A stretch of DNA of 64,000 nucleotides from Dysgonomonas hofstadii (GTDB lineage Bacteria; Bacteroidota; Bacteroidia; Bacteroidales; Dysgonomonadaceae), in NCBI RefSeq assembly GCF_014196915.1, contig NZ_JACIEP010000001.1, forward strand, positions 186,001 through 250,000, given 5' to 3'. The notes under the pieces were generated by a model. That model was not told the origin of the DNA. It saw nothing but the letters and a program-made list of their open reading frames with translations, and ran no database searches. Position numbers and translations under genes: made by a program. The number at the start of each line of letters is the position of its first letter. Position 1 is the stretch's first letter. This document shows, piece by piece, positions 48,088 through 58,200 of this stretch.

Positions 48088-49110
48088 TTATTCGAAGTAA
48101 GGCCTGTCGGCAGATAGGGAAGGAGTGCCATCGCTTATTACAGGCCATCCGTCAACCCATTTCACCTGATCAAGGAGCAAAATCCTTCCACTAGGATTAT
48201 CCACATCGATGCCATGGTAAAGTATCCAGTCGTTTCCTGCATCGTCTTTAACTATTTCGGAACAGTGACCGTTACCAACGAAACGTTCGTTCTTGTCAAC
48301 CACAACCTCGTAGCCATTTTGCATCATGTCTTTTCCTGATTTATTTACATATGGGCCGAATAGCGAACTGGAACGCCCTACGACTAATTTATATGTACTG
48401 TTTACTCCCTCACAGCATGAGCCGATGGAAGCAAACATATAGTAGTATTCGTCTTTTTTATGTATATAAACAGCTTCGAACGCAGTGCCGGCAACCTGTT
48501 GTTTTTCTGCACCGTATTTCATGTTCAAACCGTCGTCCGTCAGTTCTATAGCATAGATTCCAAAGAAGCTACCCCAGAATAAATATTTCTTGCCGTCTTC
48601 TTCTATATAAAAAGGGTCGATAGAATTGTGCACATCGATTTCATTGCTGCGGAAAAGTTTTCCCTGATCATTGAAAGGACCTCCGGGCCTTGCTGCCGTG
48701 GCGATACCAATACCGCAAGTATTACCACCTCCCCAGACGGACATGGAATAATACAGTACATACTGGTCGTTTATATAATTGATATCGGGAGCCCACAATC
48801 CTCCTGACGACTCAAATGTCGGACGGGTGTCATCTGTAAAGGCTGTTCCAACAAATGTCCACGATACAAGGTCTTTCGATCTGCAAATAGGAGTGTTTCT
48901 TGTGTCTTCCGTTGCGTATAAGTAAAAATATCCATCCCGTCCTTTTATGATTGTTGGGTCGGGCATACTACTTGGATATACCGGATTGGTATAAGTGGTT
49001 TCTTTTGGAGTATCAATAACTCCATCCGGGTTATCCTTATCTTCGCTACAACTACATATTATTGATAGTGTAAAAAATAAGGTTAAAAACATTTTCTTCA
49101 TGGTTCTCAT
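48088..49110 (-). CDS. Glycoside hydrolase family 43 lipoprotein (arabinan/arabinofuranoside or xylan type)
   Basis: First gene of the minus-strand PUL operon. The lipobox lies in LSIICSCSED, with the Cys near 21. This is a five-bladed beta-propeller with the GH43 acid residues: D51 in MPDPTI (base), D165 in SIDPFYI (pKa modulator) and E212 in GTAFEAVYI (acid). WAPDINYINDQYVLYYS and VGNGHCSEIV mark other blades. At 340 residues it has only the catalytic domain. The sequence style suggests arabinanase or arabinofuranosidase, but GH43 also includes xylosidases. The surface anchor and position ahead of SusC suggest cleavage before import. Confidence 0.88.
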   Translation of the reverse strand: MRTMKKMFLTLFFTLSIICSCSEDKDNPDGVIDTPKETTYTNPVYPSSMPDPTIIKGRDGYFYLYATEDTRNTPICRSKDLVSWTFVGTAFTDDTRPTFESSGGLWAPDINYINDQYVLYYSMSVWGGGNTCGIGIATAARPGGPFNDQGKLFRSNEIDVHNSIDPFYIEEDGKKYLFWGSFFGIYAIELTDDGLNMKYGAEKQQVAGTAFEAVYIHKKDEYYYMFASIGSCCEGVNSTYKLVVGRSSSLFGPYVNKSGKDMMQNGYEVVVDKNERFVGNGHCSEIVKDDAGNDWILYHGIDVDNPSGRILLLDQVKWVDGWPVISDGTPSLSADRPYFE

Positions 49111-49479
49111 ATTTTATTATTAGTATTAGAAAAATATTAAATTTCAGTTAGCACTTTCTTCTCGGTAATAGGAGTGAGGTTTCCAGACCTGCCAGTTATG
49201 TCCTGCTCTAGTGAAATTGTGAGACAAATATAGTTTTATGCATATATAAGTAGTGGTTACGTTTCTGTCAGTTTTGTGTAAAATTCTTCCAAAGCGTTAT
49301 TGTTGGAAGAAATTTATTCGTTTTTGCTTGAATTTAACAAAACACTCTTATTACTTTGAGGATAAATACAATTTGTCTATATCTCTATGGCCTCTTTTCT
49401 TTAATGTATCTGATAGAAAAATTGAGTATAAGCAGTAAAAATTTACTAATATTATGGTCATAGCTGTGAAAACTTTTAT
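49111..49479. other. 369-base divergent regulatory region
   Basis: Between the minus-strand GH43 operon and the plus-strand HTCS-2. It holds the 38-bp conserved element and -7 box for the minus strand (49225-49295) and a TTACTTTG box (49351-49358), one mismatch from TAnnTTTG, that could serve HTCS-2. No gene is seen. Confidence 0.6.
49225..49295 (-). promoter_or_regulatory. HTCS-2 type operator and -7 box for the GH43-SusC-SusD-SusE/F operon (site E)
   Basis: Read on the minus strand, a 38-bp element (49258-49295) is followed by 25 bases and a perfect -7 box TATATTTG (49225-49232 on the plus strand as CAAATATA). The 38 bp are identical to those at 55083-55120, and nearly so to 53619-53656. 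Inside it AGAA half-sites recur 21 bp apart. Confidence 0.82.
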
Positions 49480-52400
49480 ATGAATACCATGTTTTGTTAT
49501 CTTATGAAAAATCGTTGTTGTTTTATTATTATTTTATCTGTGATTACCTTTTTTCTTGGTACCTCTCCTGTGTCAGCGAAAAAGTATCCATACTTTAATC
49601 ATTTGGGAGTAGAAGACGGTCTGGCCCAAAATACTGTATATTGTATACTTCAGGATAACCGGGGATTTATGTGGTTTGGCACTAAAGACGGCCTTTCCCG
49701 GTATGATGGATATGAGTTCAGAAATTACAGGAATGATAAAAACGACCCGCAGAGTATAGGGAATAATTGTATTCGTTCTCTTTTTCAGGATTTCAATGGC
49801 GAAATATGGGTTGGAACAGATGCCGGTGCGTATATTTATCATCCCGACAAAGATTGTTTCGAATATCTTGATGCTATGACGAAGGATAGTATAAAGATAC
49901 AAAAGGAAGTGAATGATATTAAGCAGGATCAGAATGGAGTGTATTGGTTTGCTGTCGATTGGCAAGGCGTGTTCTCTTATAATCCGGTAAATAAAGAGCT
50001 TGTATTTTATGAACTAAATGCTATTGTAAATGCCTGGTGTATATATATTGATAAAGAAAATAAGGTGTGGATTGGTACCCATGGTGGAGGATTGAATTAT
50101 TTTAATGCAGAAAAACAACAATTTGAGAAAGTTAATTATTTATTCGACAACCAGGTAGGCGATAATGAGGATGATATATACCGGATATTTCAGGACGACT
50201 ACAACGATCTTTTGATAACGACCGCTAACAGCGGGGTAAAAAGACTAAATCTGGTTACTAATAAGATCCAGCCGTTTTTACCTTTGCAATCATACTCTTC
50301 TTTATTTGTCAGAGATGTTATACGAAAATCTGACAACGAAATCTGGTTTGCAACAGGAGGTGGAATTTGTGTATACGATGTTCTAAAGAAAGAAGTTGAG
50401 TTCTTACAACATAACCGATCAAATCCATATACAATATCTGATAACGCCACCTATTCTATTTATAAGGACCGGGAAGGTGGAATCTGGGTAGGAACGTATT
50501 TTGGAGGAATTAATTATTATCCTTATCAATATACACCGTTTAATAAATACTATCCGGTAGAAAACAGGAATGAAGCAAGTACATTGATCGGGAAAAGAAT
50601 ACGGGAATTTCAGGCGACAAATGACGGACGTGTATGGATAGGAACAGAAGACGGAGGTCTGAGTTTGTTCGATCCGCAATCAGATACATTCGAACACTAT
50701 CTTGCAAACGGAAAGCCAGGAAACGTGTCCTATAATAATATACATGGTTTGCTTATAGATGATAACCAATTGTGGATCGGGACATACAATCATGGACTCG
50801 ATATAATGGATCTTATTACACAAAAGGTAGTAAAACATTACGCAAAAACTGACAAAGAGAATTCAATCTGCGATAATAGTATTTTTTCCATCTATAAGGA
50901 TCATTCGGGACGTGTTTGGATTGGTACACTTTATGGATTATGTTATTACAACGCCGAAAGTGATAATTTTACACGGGTCTCATCATTAGGAAATATTTTT
51001 GTCAGCGATATTCTTCAGACTAAAGACGGTATGGTCTGGGTTGGTGCATTGGGGGGAGGATTATACAGATTCAATCCTAATGACAACAAGTGGACTGTAT
51101 TTAAGAATGACCCTAAAAATCCGGCAAGTCTCTCTCACAATAAAATAATCTCGTTGTTCGAAGATAGCAAGATGACATTGTGGATTACTACTGAAGGGGG
51201 TGGACTCTGTAAATATAACCCGAAAGAAGAAAATTTCGCATCATTTACCACCAACGAAGGGCTTCCTAATAATGTTGTATATAAGGTGGTTGAAGATAAT
51301 CATTCGAATCTTTGGTTCACAACAAATCAGGGGATTGTATGTATGAATATGAATGATTATTCGATCAAGCAATATACAAAGAGCGATGGATTACTTAGCA
51401 ATCAGTTTAATTATAAGTCAGGAGTTAAGGATATTAATGGCCATATATATTTTGGGGGATTAGAAGGCTTCGTTTCGTTCGATCCGGCTTCATTTGTGTC
51501 CAACAGCCATGCACCGTCTGTCTACATTGTTCAGTTCGAACTATTTAATACTATAGTTAAACCGGGAGAGAAAAATTCACCATTGAAAAAAGCCATAGAG
51601 TCTACAGAAAAAATAGAGTTGAAGTATAATCAGTCAACATTCAGCTTTAGTTTTGCAGCCCTTAGTTATGTAGCTCCCGAGAAGAACCGGTATGCATATA
51701 TGCTCGAAGGATTTGACGAGGACTGGATTTACCTGGAGAAAGCACAAAAAGTAGGATATTCAAATGTCCCTCCTGGTAAATACACAATGAAGGTAAAGGC
51801 CTCTAATAATAATGGAGTATGGAGTGATAAAATAACCTCTATCGAAATAGATATTCTTCCTCCATTCTATAAAACAGTGTGGGCGTATATTATTTATTTC
51901 ATTATCATTGTTTCTATTATTGCTTTGTTAACTGTTAGTTATCGTAATAAGATACGTAAAAAAAATAAACGCCGGCAGGAAGTTTTTGAGAATGAAAAAT
52001 CAAGAGAAATTTACGATGCTAAAATAGCATTTTTCACAAACATCACTCACGAAATCCGGACACCATTGAGTCTGATAAAAGGACCGTTGGAATACATTAT
52101 TAAAGAAAAGGTGAGCAACACTGAAAGAAGTGAATACCTGAAAGTAATAGAGCGGAACACAAACCGATTATTAGACCTTAGTAACCAATTACTGGATTTT
52201 AGAAAAACAGAACAAAAAGGGTTCCGTCTGAATTTTACATCAACGGATATCTCTTTGTTGATCAATGAGATCTATATGCGGTTTAATGCCTCTGCTATCA
52301 GACGTAATATAAAATTCGAAATAGACTTGCCGTCCGAAAGTTTTCAAGCCGATGTTGATAAAGAGGCTTTTACAAAAATCCTGAGTAATCTGTTTAACAA

Positions 52401-53523
52401 TGCAGTAAAATACGCGAAATCCGAAATTTATCTGACGGTGAAGAAAGATACCGATTCATTTCATATTATAATCAGAAATGATGGGAACAAGATTAAAGGA
52501 CATTTGCAGGATAAAATATTTGAACCTTTCTATCAGCAGATAGAAGAAGGTGATACAAAACATATACCAACAGGTACCGGACTGGGATTGCCTTTAGCCC
52601 GTTCCTTGGCAGAACTGCACGATGGTAGCCTCAGGTATATACATTCTGACGATCAATTCAACTATTTTCAACTGACCTTACCGATTGTTCAATCGATCAG
52701 AGTCAATCTTGAGCATAATATAGGGAAGCCTGTTCAGGAAGAATTGCTTATTTTGAATGATGAGCCTACTAATTTGTCGAAATATTCTCTTCTTATAGTT
52801 GAGGATGATGAAGATCTCAGATTATTTTTATGCAATCAGCTTAAGGGTCATTATAATATATTTAAAGCAACGAATGGAGCAGAAGCGTTAGAGATACTCA
52901 ACGCCCAGCATATCAATGCAATTATCACGGATATAGCTATGCCGGTAATGGATGGATTACAGCTCTGTAAAGAAATAAAATCAAATATAGATTACAGCCA
53001 TATACCGATCATCCTGTTAACGGCGAGGACAACATTACAGTCCAAAATAGAAGGCTTAGATGCAGGGGCTGATGCCTATGTCGAAAAACCATTCTCAATG
53101 GAGCATATGTTGGCACAATTATCGAATCTTCTTTCCAACCGCAATAAACTCAAAGAAGCTTTTATCCATTCACCACTGGTTAAAATAAAGAGCATTGCGC
53201 CTACAAAAGCAGATGAAACTTTTCTGAAAGAAGTAACCGAAGTCATCCACAAAAATATTTCTGATACTCAATTCAATGTTGATGCTTTGGCCAGTGCGCT
53301 GAACATGAGCCGGTCGAGCCTGCACCGGAAAATTAAAGGCATATCGGAACTTACCCCGAATGACTTTATTTTGTTGGTGAAGCTGAAAAAGGCGGCTGAA
53401 TACATCAAGGAAGGATATCGGGTGAGTGAAGTTTGCTTCATCGTAGGATTTAATTCTCCGTCATATTTTTCGAAAGTATTTAAGAAGCAATTTGGAGTAT
53501 CTCCTACAGAATGGATGCAATAA
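49480..53523 (+). CDS. Hybrid two-component system regulator (HTCS-2)
   Basis: A 1347-residue HTCS. Order: signal anchor 1-34; propeller repeats to about 700 (FMWFGTKDGLSRYDG, IWVGTDAGAYIY, VWIGTLYGLCYY); Y_Y_Y to about 790; membrane helix near 800-822; HisKA with H857 in NITHEIRTPLSL; HATPase with GTGLGLPLARSL; REC with D1151 in IITDIAMPVMDG; AraC-type helix-turn-helix at the C-terminus (SPSYFSKVFKKQFGVSPTEWM). It would sense an oligosaccharide made by the nearby GH43 and GH31 enzymes and activate the three promoters that share the 38-bp element. An alternative start at 49504 is possible. Confidence 0.95.
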   Translation: MNTMFCYLMKNRCCFIIILSVITFFLGTSPVSAKKYPYFNHLGVEDGLAQNTVYCILQDNRGFMWFGTKDGLSRYDGYEFRNYRNDKNDPQSIGNNCIRSLFQDFNGEIWVGTDAGAYIYHPDKDCFEYLDAMTKDSIKIQKEVNDIKQDQNGVYWFAVDWQGVFSYNPVNKELVFYELNAIVNAWCIYIDKENKVWIGTHGGGLNYFNAEKQQFEKVNYLFDNQVGDNEDDIYRIFQDDYNDLLITTANSGVKRLNLVTNKIQPFLPLQSYSSLFVRDVIRKSDNEIWFATGGGICVYDVLKKEVEFLQHNRSNPYTISDNATYSIYKDREGGIWVGTYFGGINYYPYQYTPFNKYYPVENRNEASTLIGKRIREFQATNDGRVWIGTEDGGLSLFDPQSDTFEHYLANGKPGNVSYNNIHGLLIDDNQLWIGTYNHGLDIMDLITQKVVKHYAKTDKENSICDNSIFSIYKDHSGRVWIGTLYGLCYYNAESDNFTRVSSLGNIFVSDILQTKDGMVWVGALGGGLYRFNPNDNKWTVFKNDPKNPASLSHNKIISLFEDSKMTLWITTEGGGLCKYNPKEENFASFTTNEGLPNNVVYKVVEDNHSNLWFTTNQGIVCMNMNDYSIKQYTKSDGLLSNQFNYKSGVKDINGHIYFGGLEGFVSFDPASFVSNSHAPSVYIVQFELFNTIVKPGEKNSPLKKAIESTEKIELKYNQSTFSFSFAALSYVAPEKNRYAYMLEGFDEDWIYLEKAQKVGYSNVPPGKYTMKVKASNNNGVWSDKITSIEIDILPPFYKTVWAYIIYFIIIVSIIALLTVSYRNKIRKKNKRRQEVFENEKSREIYDAKIAFFTNITHEIRTPLSLIKGPLEYIIKEKVSNTERSEYLKVIERNTNRLLDLSNQLLDFRKTEQKGFRLNFTSTDISLLINEIYMRFNASAIRRNIKFEIDLPSESFQADVDKEAFTKILSNLFNNAVKYAKSEIYLTVKKDTDSFHIIIRNDGNKIKGHLQDKIFEPFYQQIEEGDTKHIPTGTGLGLPLARSLAELHDGSLRYIHSDDQFNYFQLTLPIVQSIRVNLEHNIGKPVQEELLILNDEPTNLSKYSLLIVEDDEDLRLFLCNQLKGHYNIFKATNGAEALEILNAQHINAIITDIAMPVMDGLQLCKEIKSNIDYSHIPIILLTARTTLQSKIEGLDAGADAYVEKPFSMEHMLAQLSNLLSNRNKLKEAFIHSPLVKIKSIAPTKADETFLKEVTEVIHKNISDTQFNVDALASALNMSRSSLHRKIKGISELTPNDFILLVKLKKAAEYIKEGYRVSEVCFIVGFNSPSYFSKVFKKQFGVSPTEWMQ

Positions 53524-53618
53524 ATTGACTGTAAAGATAAACTGAGAATTTCTCATCAGATTTTATTAAAAAGAGATAAAAAGACCTTAGAAAAGGAGTG
53601 TAAATCGCCCAAAGCAAT

Positions 53619-53689
53619 GCTTTGGTAGAATTTTACATAATATTGACAGAAACGTTGCCATTGCTTCTGTATATATAAGATTATGTTTG
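53619..53689 (+). promoter_or_regulatory. HTCS-2 type operator and -7 box for the second GH43 gene (site F)
   Basis: The 38-bp element (53619-53656) differs from sites E and G at only a few positions and keeps the AGAA repeat spaced 21 bp (53627 and 53648). Exactly 25 bases follow, then TATGTTTG (53682-53689), a perfect TAnnTTTG. The remaining part of this 310-base gap holds no gene. Confidence 0.78.
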
Positions 53690-53833
53690 CTTTCCAATTT
53701 TTCCCGGAACATAATCAAGCGTAAGAATCGATTTTAGTTGCTATTCTCATTTTTTTACGTTGGTTTACGGACACAATTCAGAATTTTAATATAAAAGCGT
53801 ATTTGGCCTTGAGAGTCATAAAGTCTAAATGAT

Positions 53834-54934
53834 ATGAGAAAAATACTATTGTATAGTTTACTTGTTACACTGTTTTTATCCTGTAGTTCAGATCAAAAAA
53901 CTACAATTCAGTTATCCAATCCGTTACCTATTCCCTTTGGCGATCCGTTTCTTTTATATGGCTCTGATGAGACTTACTATATGTATGGTACATCAGAGAA
54001 TCTTAACGGATTTAAAGCCTATTCGTCAAAAGACCTGAATAATTGGGAAGACAGAGGTGTTATTTATGACAACAACCAGCCGGATGCATGGGGCAAAGAT
54101 TGTTTTTGGGCACCCGAGGTTTATGAGCGGAACGGAAAATTCTACTTATGGTATAGTGCTAACTGGAAGCATAATCCGGAAAATAAATATGAAACTTTTC
54201 GTATTGGTGTGGCTGTTGCTGACAGTCCGGTTGGGCCGTTTAAGAATCTTTACGACCATCCTGTATTCGATCCCGGTTACCCCATTATTGATGTTAACTT
54301 ATATTTCGATGATGAAGCAGATAAAGTATATCTGTACTACTCAAGATGCTGCTATGAAAATCCGGTCGAAAGTGAGATCTCTGAGTGGGCAAAAGCGAAA
54401 GGCTGGTTCGACGAGGTTGAAGAAAGCTGGATATACGGCGTGGAGATCAAGCCTGATTTTTCGGGTGTAATCGGAGAACCTCAATTGCTGCTTCGTCCAC
54501 CGGTAAAGATGGATGACGCCCAGGCTGAATGGGAAAGCCGCTCTGTGACAAGTCACGAAGTAAACCGGAGGTGGACCGAAGGATCATTCCTTTTCAAGGA
54601 AAATGACACATATTATATGATGTATTCTGCAAATTTTTTTGGAGGACAAAATTATGCAGTGGGCTATGCCACATCGAAACATCCGCTGGGTCCTTTTCAA
54701 AAGGCGGCAAACAATCCTGTGTTGCAAAAGAATACAGCCGAAGGTGGAAATGTAACCGGAACAGGGCATAATATGGTACTTACTTTACCCGATAATCAAA
54801 GGTTGTGTGTGTATCATGCCAGAACTAATGGCAGTGGAGATCAACGGGTAGTTTTTATCGATAAATTAAATATTGATAAAGATGGAAAACTAACTGTAGA
54901 TGGCCCTACAACCAGAGGTATATCTAAATATTAA
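53834..54934 (+). CDS. Glycoside hydrolase family 43 lipoprotein (second)
   Basis: A 366-residue five-bladed propeller glycosidase with a lipobox FLSCSSD (Cys17). Probable catalytic acids are D37 in PFGDPFLL, D153 in IIDVNLYFDDE and E249 in RWTEGSFLF. It is distinct from the GH43 at 48088. FWAPEVYERNGKFYLWYSA and YYMMYSANFFGGQNYAVGYA are blade segments typical of xylosidase or arabinofuranosidase subfamilies. It has its own HTCS-2 type promoter and its own terminator, so it forms a single-gene unit. Subfamily and linkage are not assigned. Confidence 0.87.
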   Translation: MRKILLYSLLVTLFLSCSSDQKTTIQLSNPLPIPFGDPFLLYGSDETYYMYGTSENLNGFKAYSSKDLNNWEDRGVIYDNNQPDAWGKDCFWAPEVYERNGKFYLWYSANWKHNPENKYETFRIGVAVADSPVGPFKNLYDHPVFDPGYPIIDVNLYFDDEADKVYLYYSRCCYENPVESEISEWAKAKGWFDEVEESWIYGVEIKPDFSGVIGEPQLLLRPPVKMDDAQAEWESRSVTSHEVNRRWTEGSFLFKENDTYYMMYSANFFGGQNYAVGYATSKHPLGPFQKAANNPVLQKNTAEGGNVTGTGHNMVLTLPDNQRLCVYHARTNGSGDQRVVFIDKLNIDKDGKLTVDGPTTRGISKY

Positions 54935-54972
54935 ACGCGGAAGTCAGAAAGAATATATAAACATAACAATGG

Positions 54973-55000
54973 AGGGTACAGAATTAAAAAACTGTACCCT
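54973..55000 (+). terminator. Terminator after the second GH43 gene
   Basis: A 9-bp perfect stem (AGGGTACAG and CTGTACCCT) with a 10-base loop, followed by TGTTATTTTA, lies 38 bases after the stop. Confidence 0.75.
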
Positions 55001-55082
55001 TGTTATTTTACTATGGCAGATCAATAAGGGTGTTTTTTATGAAATAAGTAAAAAGAAAGAGGGCTTCCCTTTTTACAATAAA

Positions 55083-55153
55083 GCTTTGGAAGAATTTTAC
55101 ACAAAACTGACAGAAACGTAGCTGCTGTATATATCGCCATAAAACTATATTTG
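55083..55153 (+). promoter_or_regulatory. HTCS-2 type operator and -7 box for the GH31 operon (site G)
   Basis: The 38-bp element (55083-55120) is identical, in opposite orientation, to site E. Twenty-five bases later is TATATTTG (55146-55153), a perfect -7 box. AGAA half-sites at 55091 and 55112 are 21 bp apart. Confidence 0.82.
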
Positions 55154-55274
55154 TCAATCAGCTTTTAGGAAATACCCGGCTATCGGAAATTTGCGTTTTG
55201 CATATAATCTCTGATCTTATTAACTAATAATATTCATGAAAAAAATCGAAATACTAGACTAAAAACCAACAAAT

Positions 55275-58200
55275 ATGAATCTAAACCTTAAGAAAATTGC
55301 GACTTCCTTATTTCTTTTTCTGATGTTGACCCATCAGGTTTATGGAAATGAGAATCCTGTGGCTGACCCACAGGCAATTGTGATTTCGGGAAATATGCGC
55401 TTTACAGTCCTTACCCCGGAAATGATACGAATAGAATGGAGCGACTCAAAACAATTTGAGGATAGGGCATCTTTTATCGCCGTCAACAGAAACCTGCCTG
55501 TGCCGAATTATACTACAGAGACCAAAAACGGGTATCTGTATATAAAAACCGACAAGCTGGAATTAGTTTATAAAATAGGGACTAATCCTGTTACGAACCC
55601 AGCCGGTTCTGATAACTTGAAAATCTCATTTGATCTGAATGGAAGTTCAACATATTGGTACCCTGGTAAAGAAGATCCGTTTAACCTTAAAGGCACATCC
55701 CGCACACTTGACCATTCGAGTGGAGACAACCTGAGAGGCGATATGGAAGATGGGCTCCTTTCGCGTTCGGGATGGACGTTAATAGATGAGTCAAAACCAA
55801 ATGGAGATACCAGTAAGAGCCTCTTATTCGAAAATCAGGGTGGCGATTTTGACTGGGTTGCTGCACGCAGAGAAGGAAATACTATTGACTGGTATTTTAT
55901 GGCTTATGGTCATGATTATAAAAAAGCTCTGCTTGATTATACAAAAATAAGTGGTAAAGTGCCGATGCCGCCGCTTTATTCATTAGGATATTGGTATTCC
56001 AAGTATGAAAAATATTCGGAACAGGATTTTAAGGATATAGTGAACGAAATACATCAGCACGACATTCCTCTCGACGTTATGGTATTTGATATGGACTGGC
56101 ATAAAGAGGGCTGGACCGGATGGAGCTGGAACAGGGACCTGATTCCCGATCCTCAGGGGCTGATAGAATGGATGCATCAAAAGAATTTGAAAATCACCTT
56201 AAATCTGCATCCGGCAGATGGCATCGGTACACACGAGGATAATTTCGAGGCTTTAGCGAATGATTTAGGGCTTCCAACAAATAAAACTATTGCATGGAAT
56301 ATCGAAAATGAAAAATTCTATAAGGCTTTCTTTAAGAATATCATGCGTCCCCACGAGAATATCGGTGTCGATTTCTGGTGGCTCGACTGGCAGCAATGGA
56401 TGATAGCTCCCGAAATGAAGGATCTGGGCAATACATTCTGGTTGAATCATGTATATTATAATGACATGAAAATAAACAGGACAGATCGCAGACCTATGAT
56501 TTTTCATCGTTGGGGTGGGCTGGGAAGTCATCGTTATCCTATTGGTTTCTCAGGAGACTCCTGGGCTACATTCCCAACTTTGGCTTTTCAGGTGTATTAT
56601 AATTCAACGGCTTCTAATGTAGCTTATGGCTATTGGGGGCACGATCTTGGCGGACATAATCAATCTGGAGCAAATAATCCCGAACTTTATCTTCGATGGA
56701 TACAGTTTGGAGTATTCTCTCCTATAACAAGGACACATGCGACAAATTCCTCCAATATAGAAAGGCGCATCTGGAAGTTCCCGAATTTTGAACATATGCG
56801 GGATGCCCTCAAGTTACGCTATGCGATGATCCCTTATATATATACATACTCAAGGCAGGCTTATGATACAGGTCTTTCCCTTTGTCGTCCTCTTTATTAC
56901 GATTCGCCGGAGAATAGTGAAGCTTATAAGCAAGAATCCAGCTATATGTTCGGAGACGAGATATTTGTGACTCCGATTGTAGCCGCCGCAGAATCTAAAA
57001 TTAGCACATCTACAAAACAGTTTTGGTTGCCTGAAGGAAAATGGCTGGAAGCAGAGACCGGGTCGGTAATGGAAGGTAATCAGACATACATAAGGAGTTT
57101 TTCTCAAAGCGAGATTCCTTATTACTATAAAGAAGGTGCGGTTATCCCTATGTATCCCGATATCAAACATCTGAAGGAAAGGCCTGACAAGCTTATTGTC
57201 CAGTTTGTGCCTGGTGCTTCGGGATCGTTCTCTTACTATGAAGATGAAGGTGATAGTGAAAGCTATAAAGATGGCAAATATACCACAACAAAAATAACGC
57301 AGGAAACGAATTCCAGTCAGGGAAAATATACGATCTATCCTCGTGAAGGCTCTTTTGATGGGATGCCGTCGACGAGAAATTACGAACTCATATTGCTGTC
57401 TAAACTTCCGGCAAAACAAGTGGTGGTTGATGGTAAAACATATCCTTATTCGTTGGAAAATAAGCAAGAGCACTGGAGCTATGATAGTAAATCATTGGCG
57501 ATAGTAATCAATACTCCGTCTGTGAATCTCAATACTAAGATGGAAGTAGTGGTAACGTATGATGACAATCAGGAGGCTTCCGAAGAGTTGCTTTCCGGTA
57601 AAGCAGGACAAATGGACAGGATAATCCAATGCCATGATTCGTTAAAGACTAAGATAGGAGCTAAAATGCCTGCTCTGTTCACCAAAATGGTAGAGACAAG
57701 AAACAGAATAGCCGCAAATCCACAAACAGTACTGGATGAACTGCAGGACTTTGATACACATTTGGAAGAGTCCTTAGATCTTCTTATAGAAGCTAATAGC
57801 TCGGTGGAGAAAGAGTCGGCAGAATGGAAAAACTTTATATTATCAGGCAGGAATACCGGGCAGACTAATCTGGGGGAATCCGAGAAGAATACCGTGCCAG
57901 GTTATAACCGTGATGGTTCCAATTTGTGGATAACAGGTTCTGCAATACCTGGTGGTGTAGCGATATTGACAGAAGACCCTACTCAGGTTGCAGGATATTT
58001 CCGCTATCATGGTAAACTTCAGACAGGAGAATTCAGAATAATGAATACGCAGACAATCGGGGCTAACACTAAATTTTATGTTCCCACTATAGAGGATGCG
58101 AATGCCGTAGGAACCTTTTCTATTCAAACTACTACTAACGCAAATGCTGAGGGCTGGAATGTAACTATCCCTGATGATTATTACAAAATAAAGGTAGATG

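Noticed and set aside
56850-57473. 207-aa minus-strand ORF inside the GH31 gene
   Set aside because: Antisense shadow with low-complexity hydrophobic composition; the GH31 frame is continuous through it.
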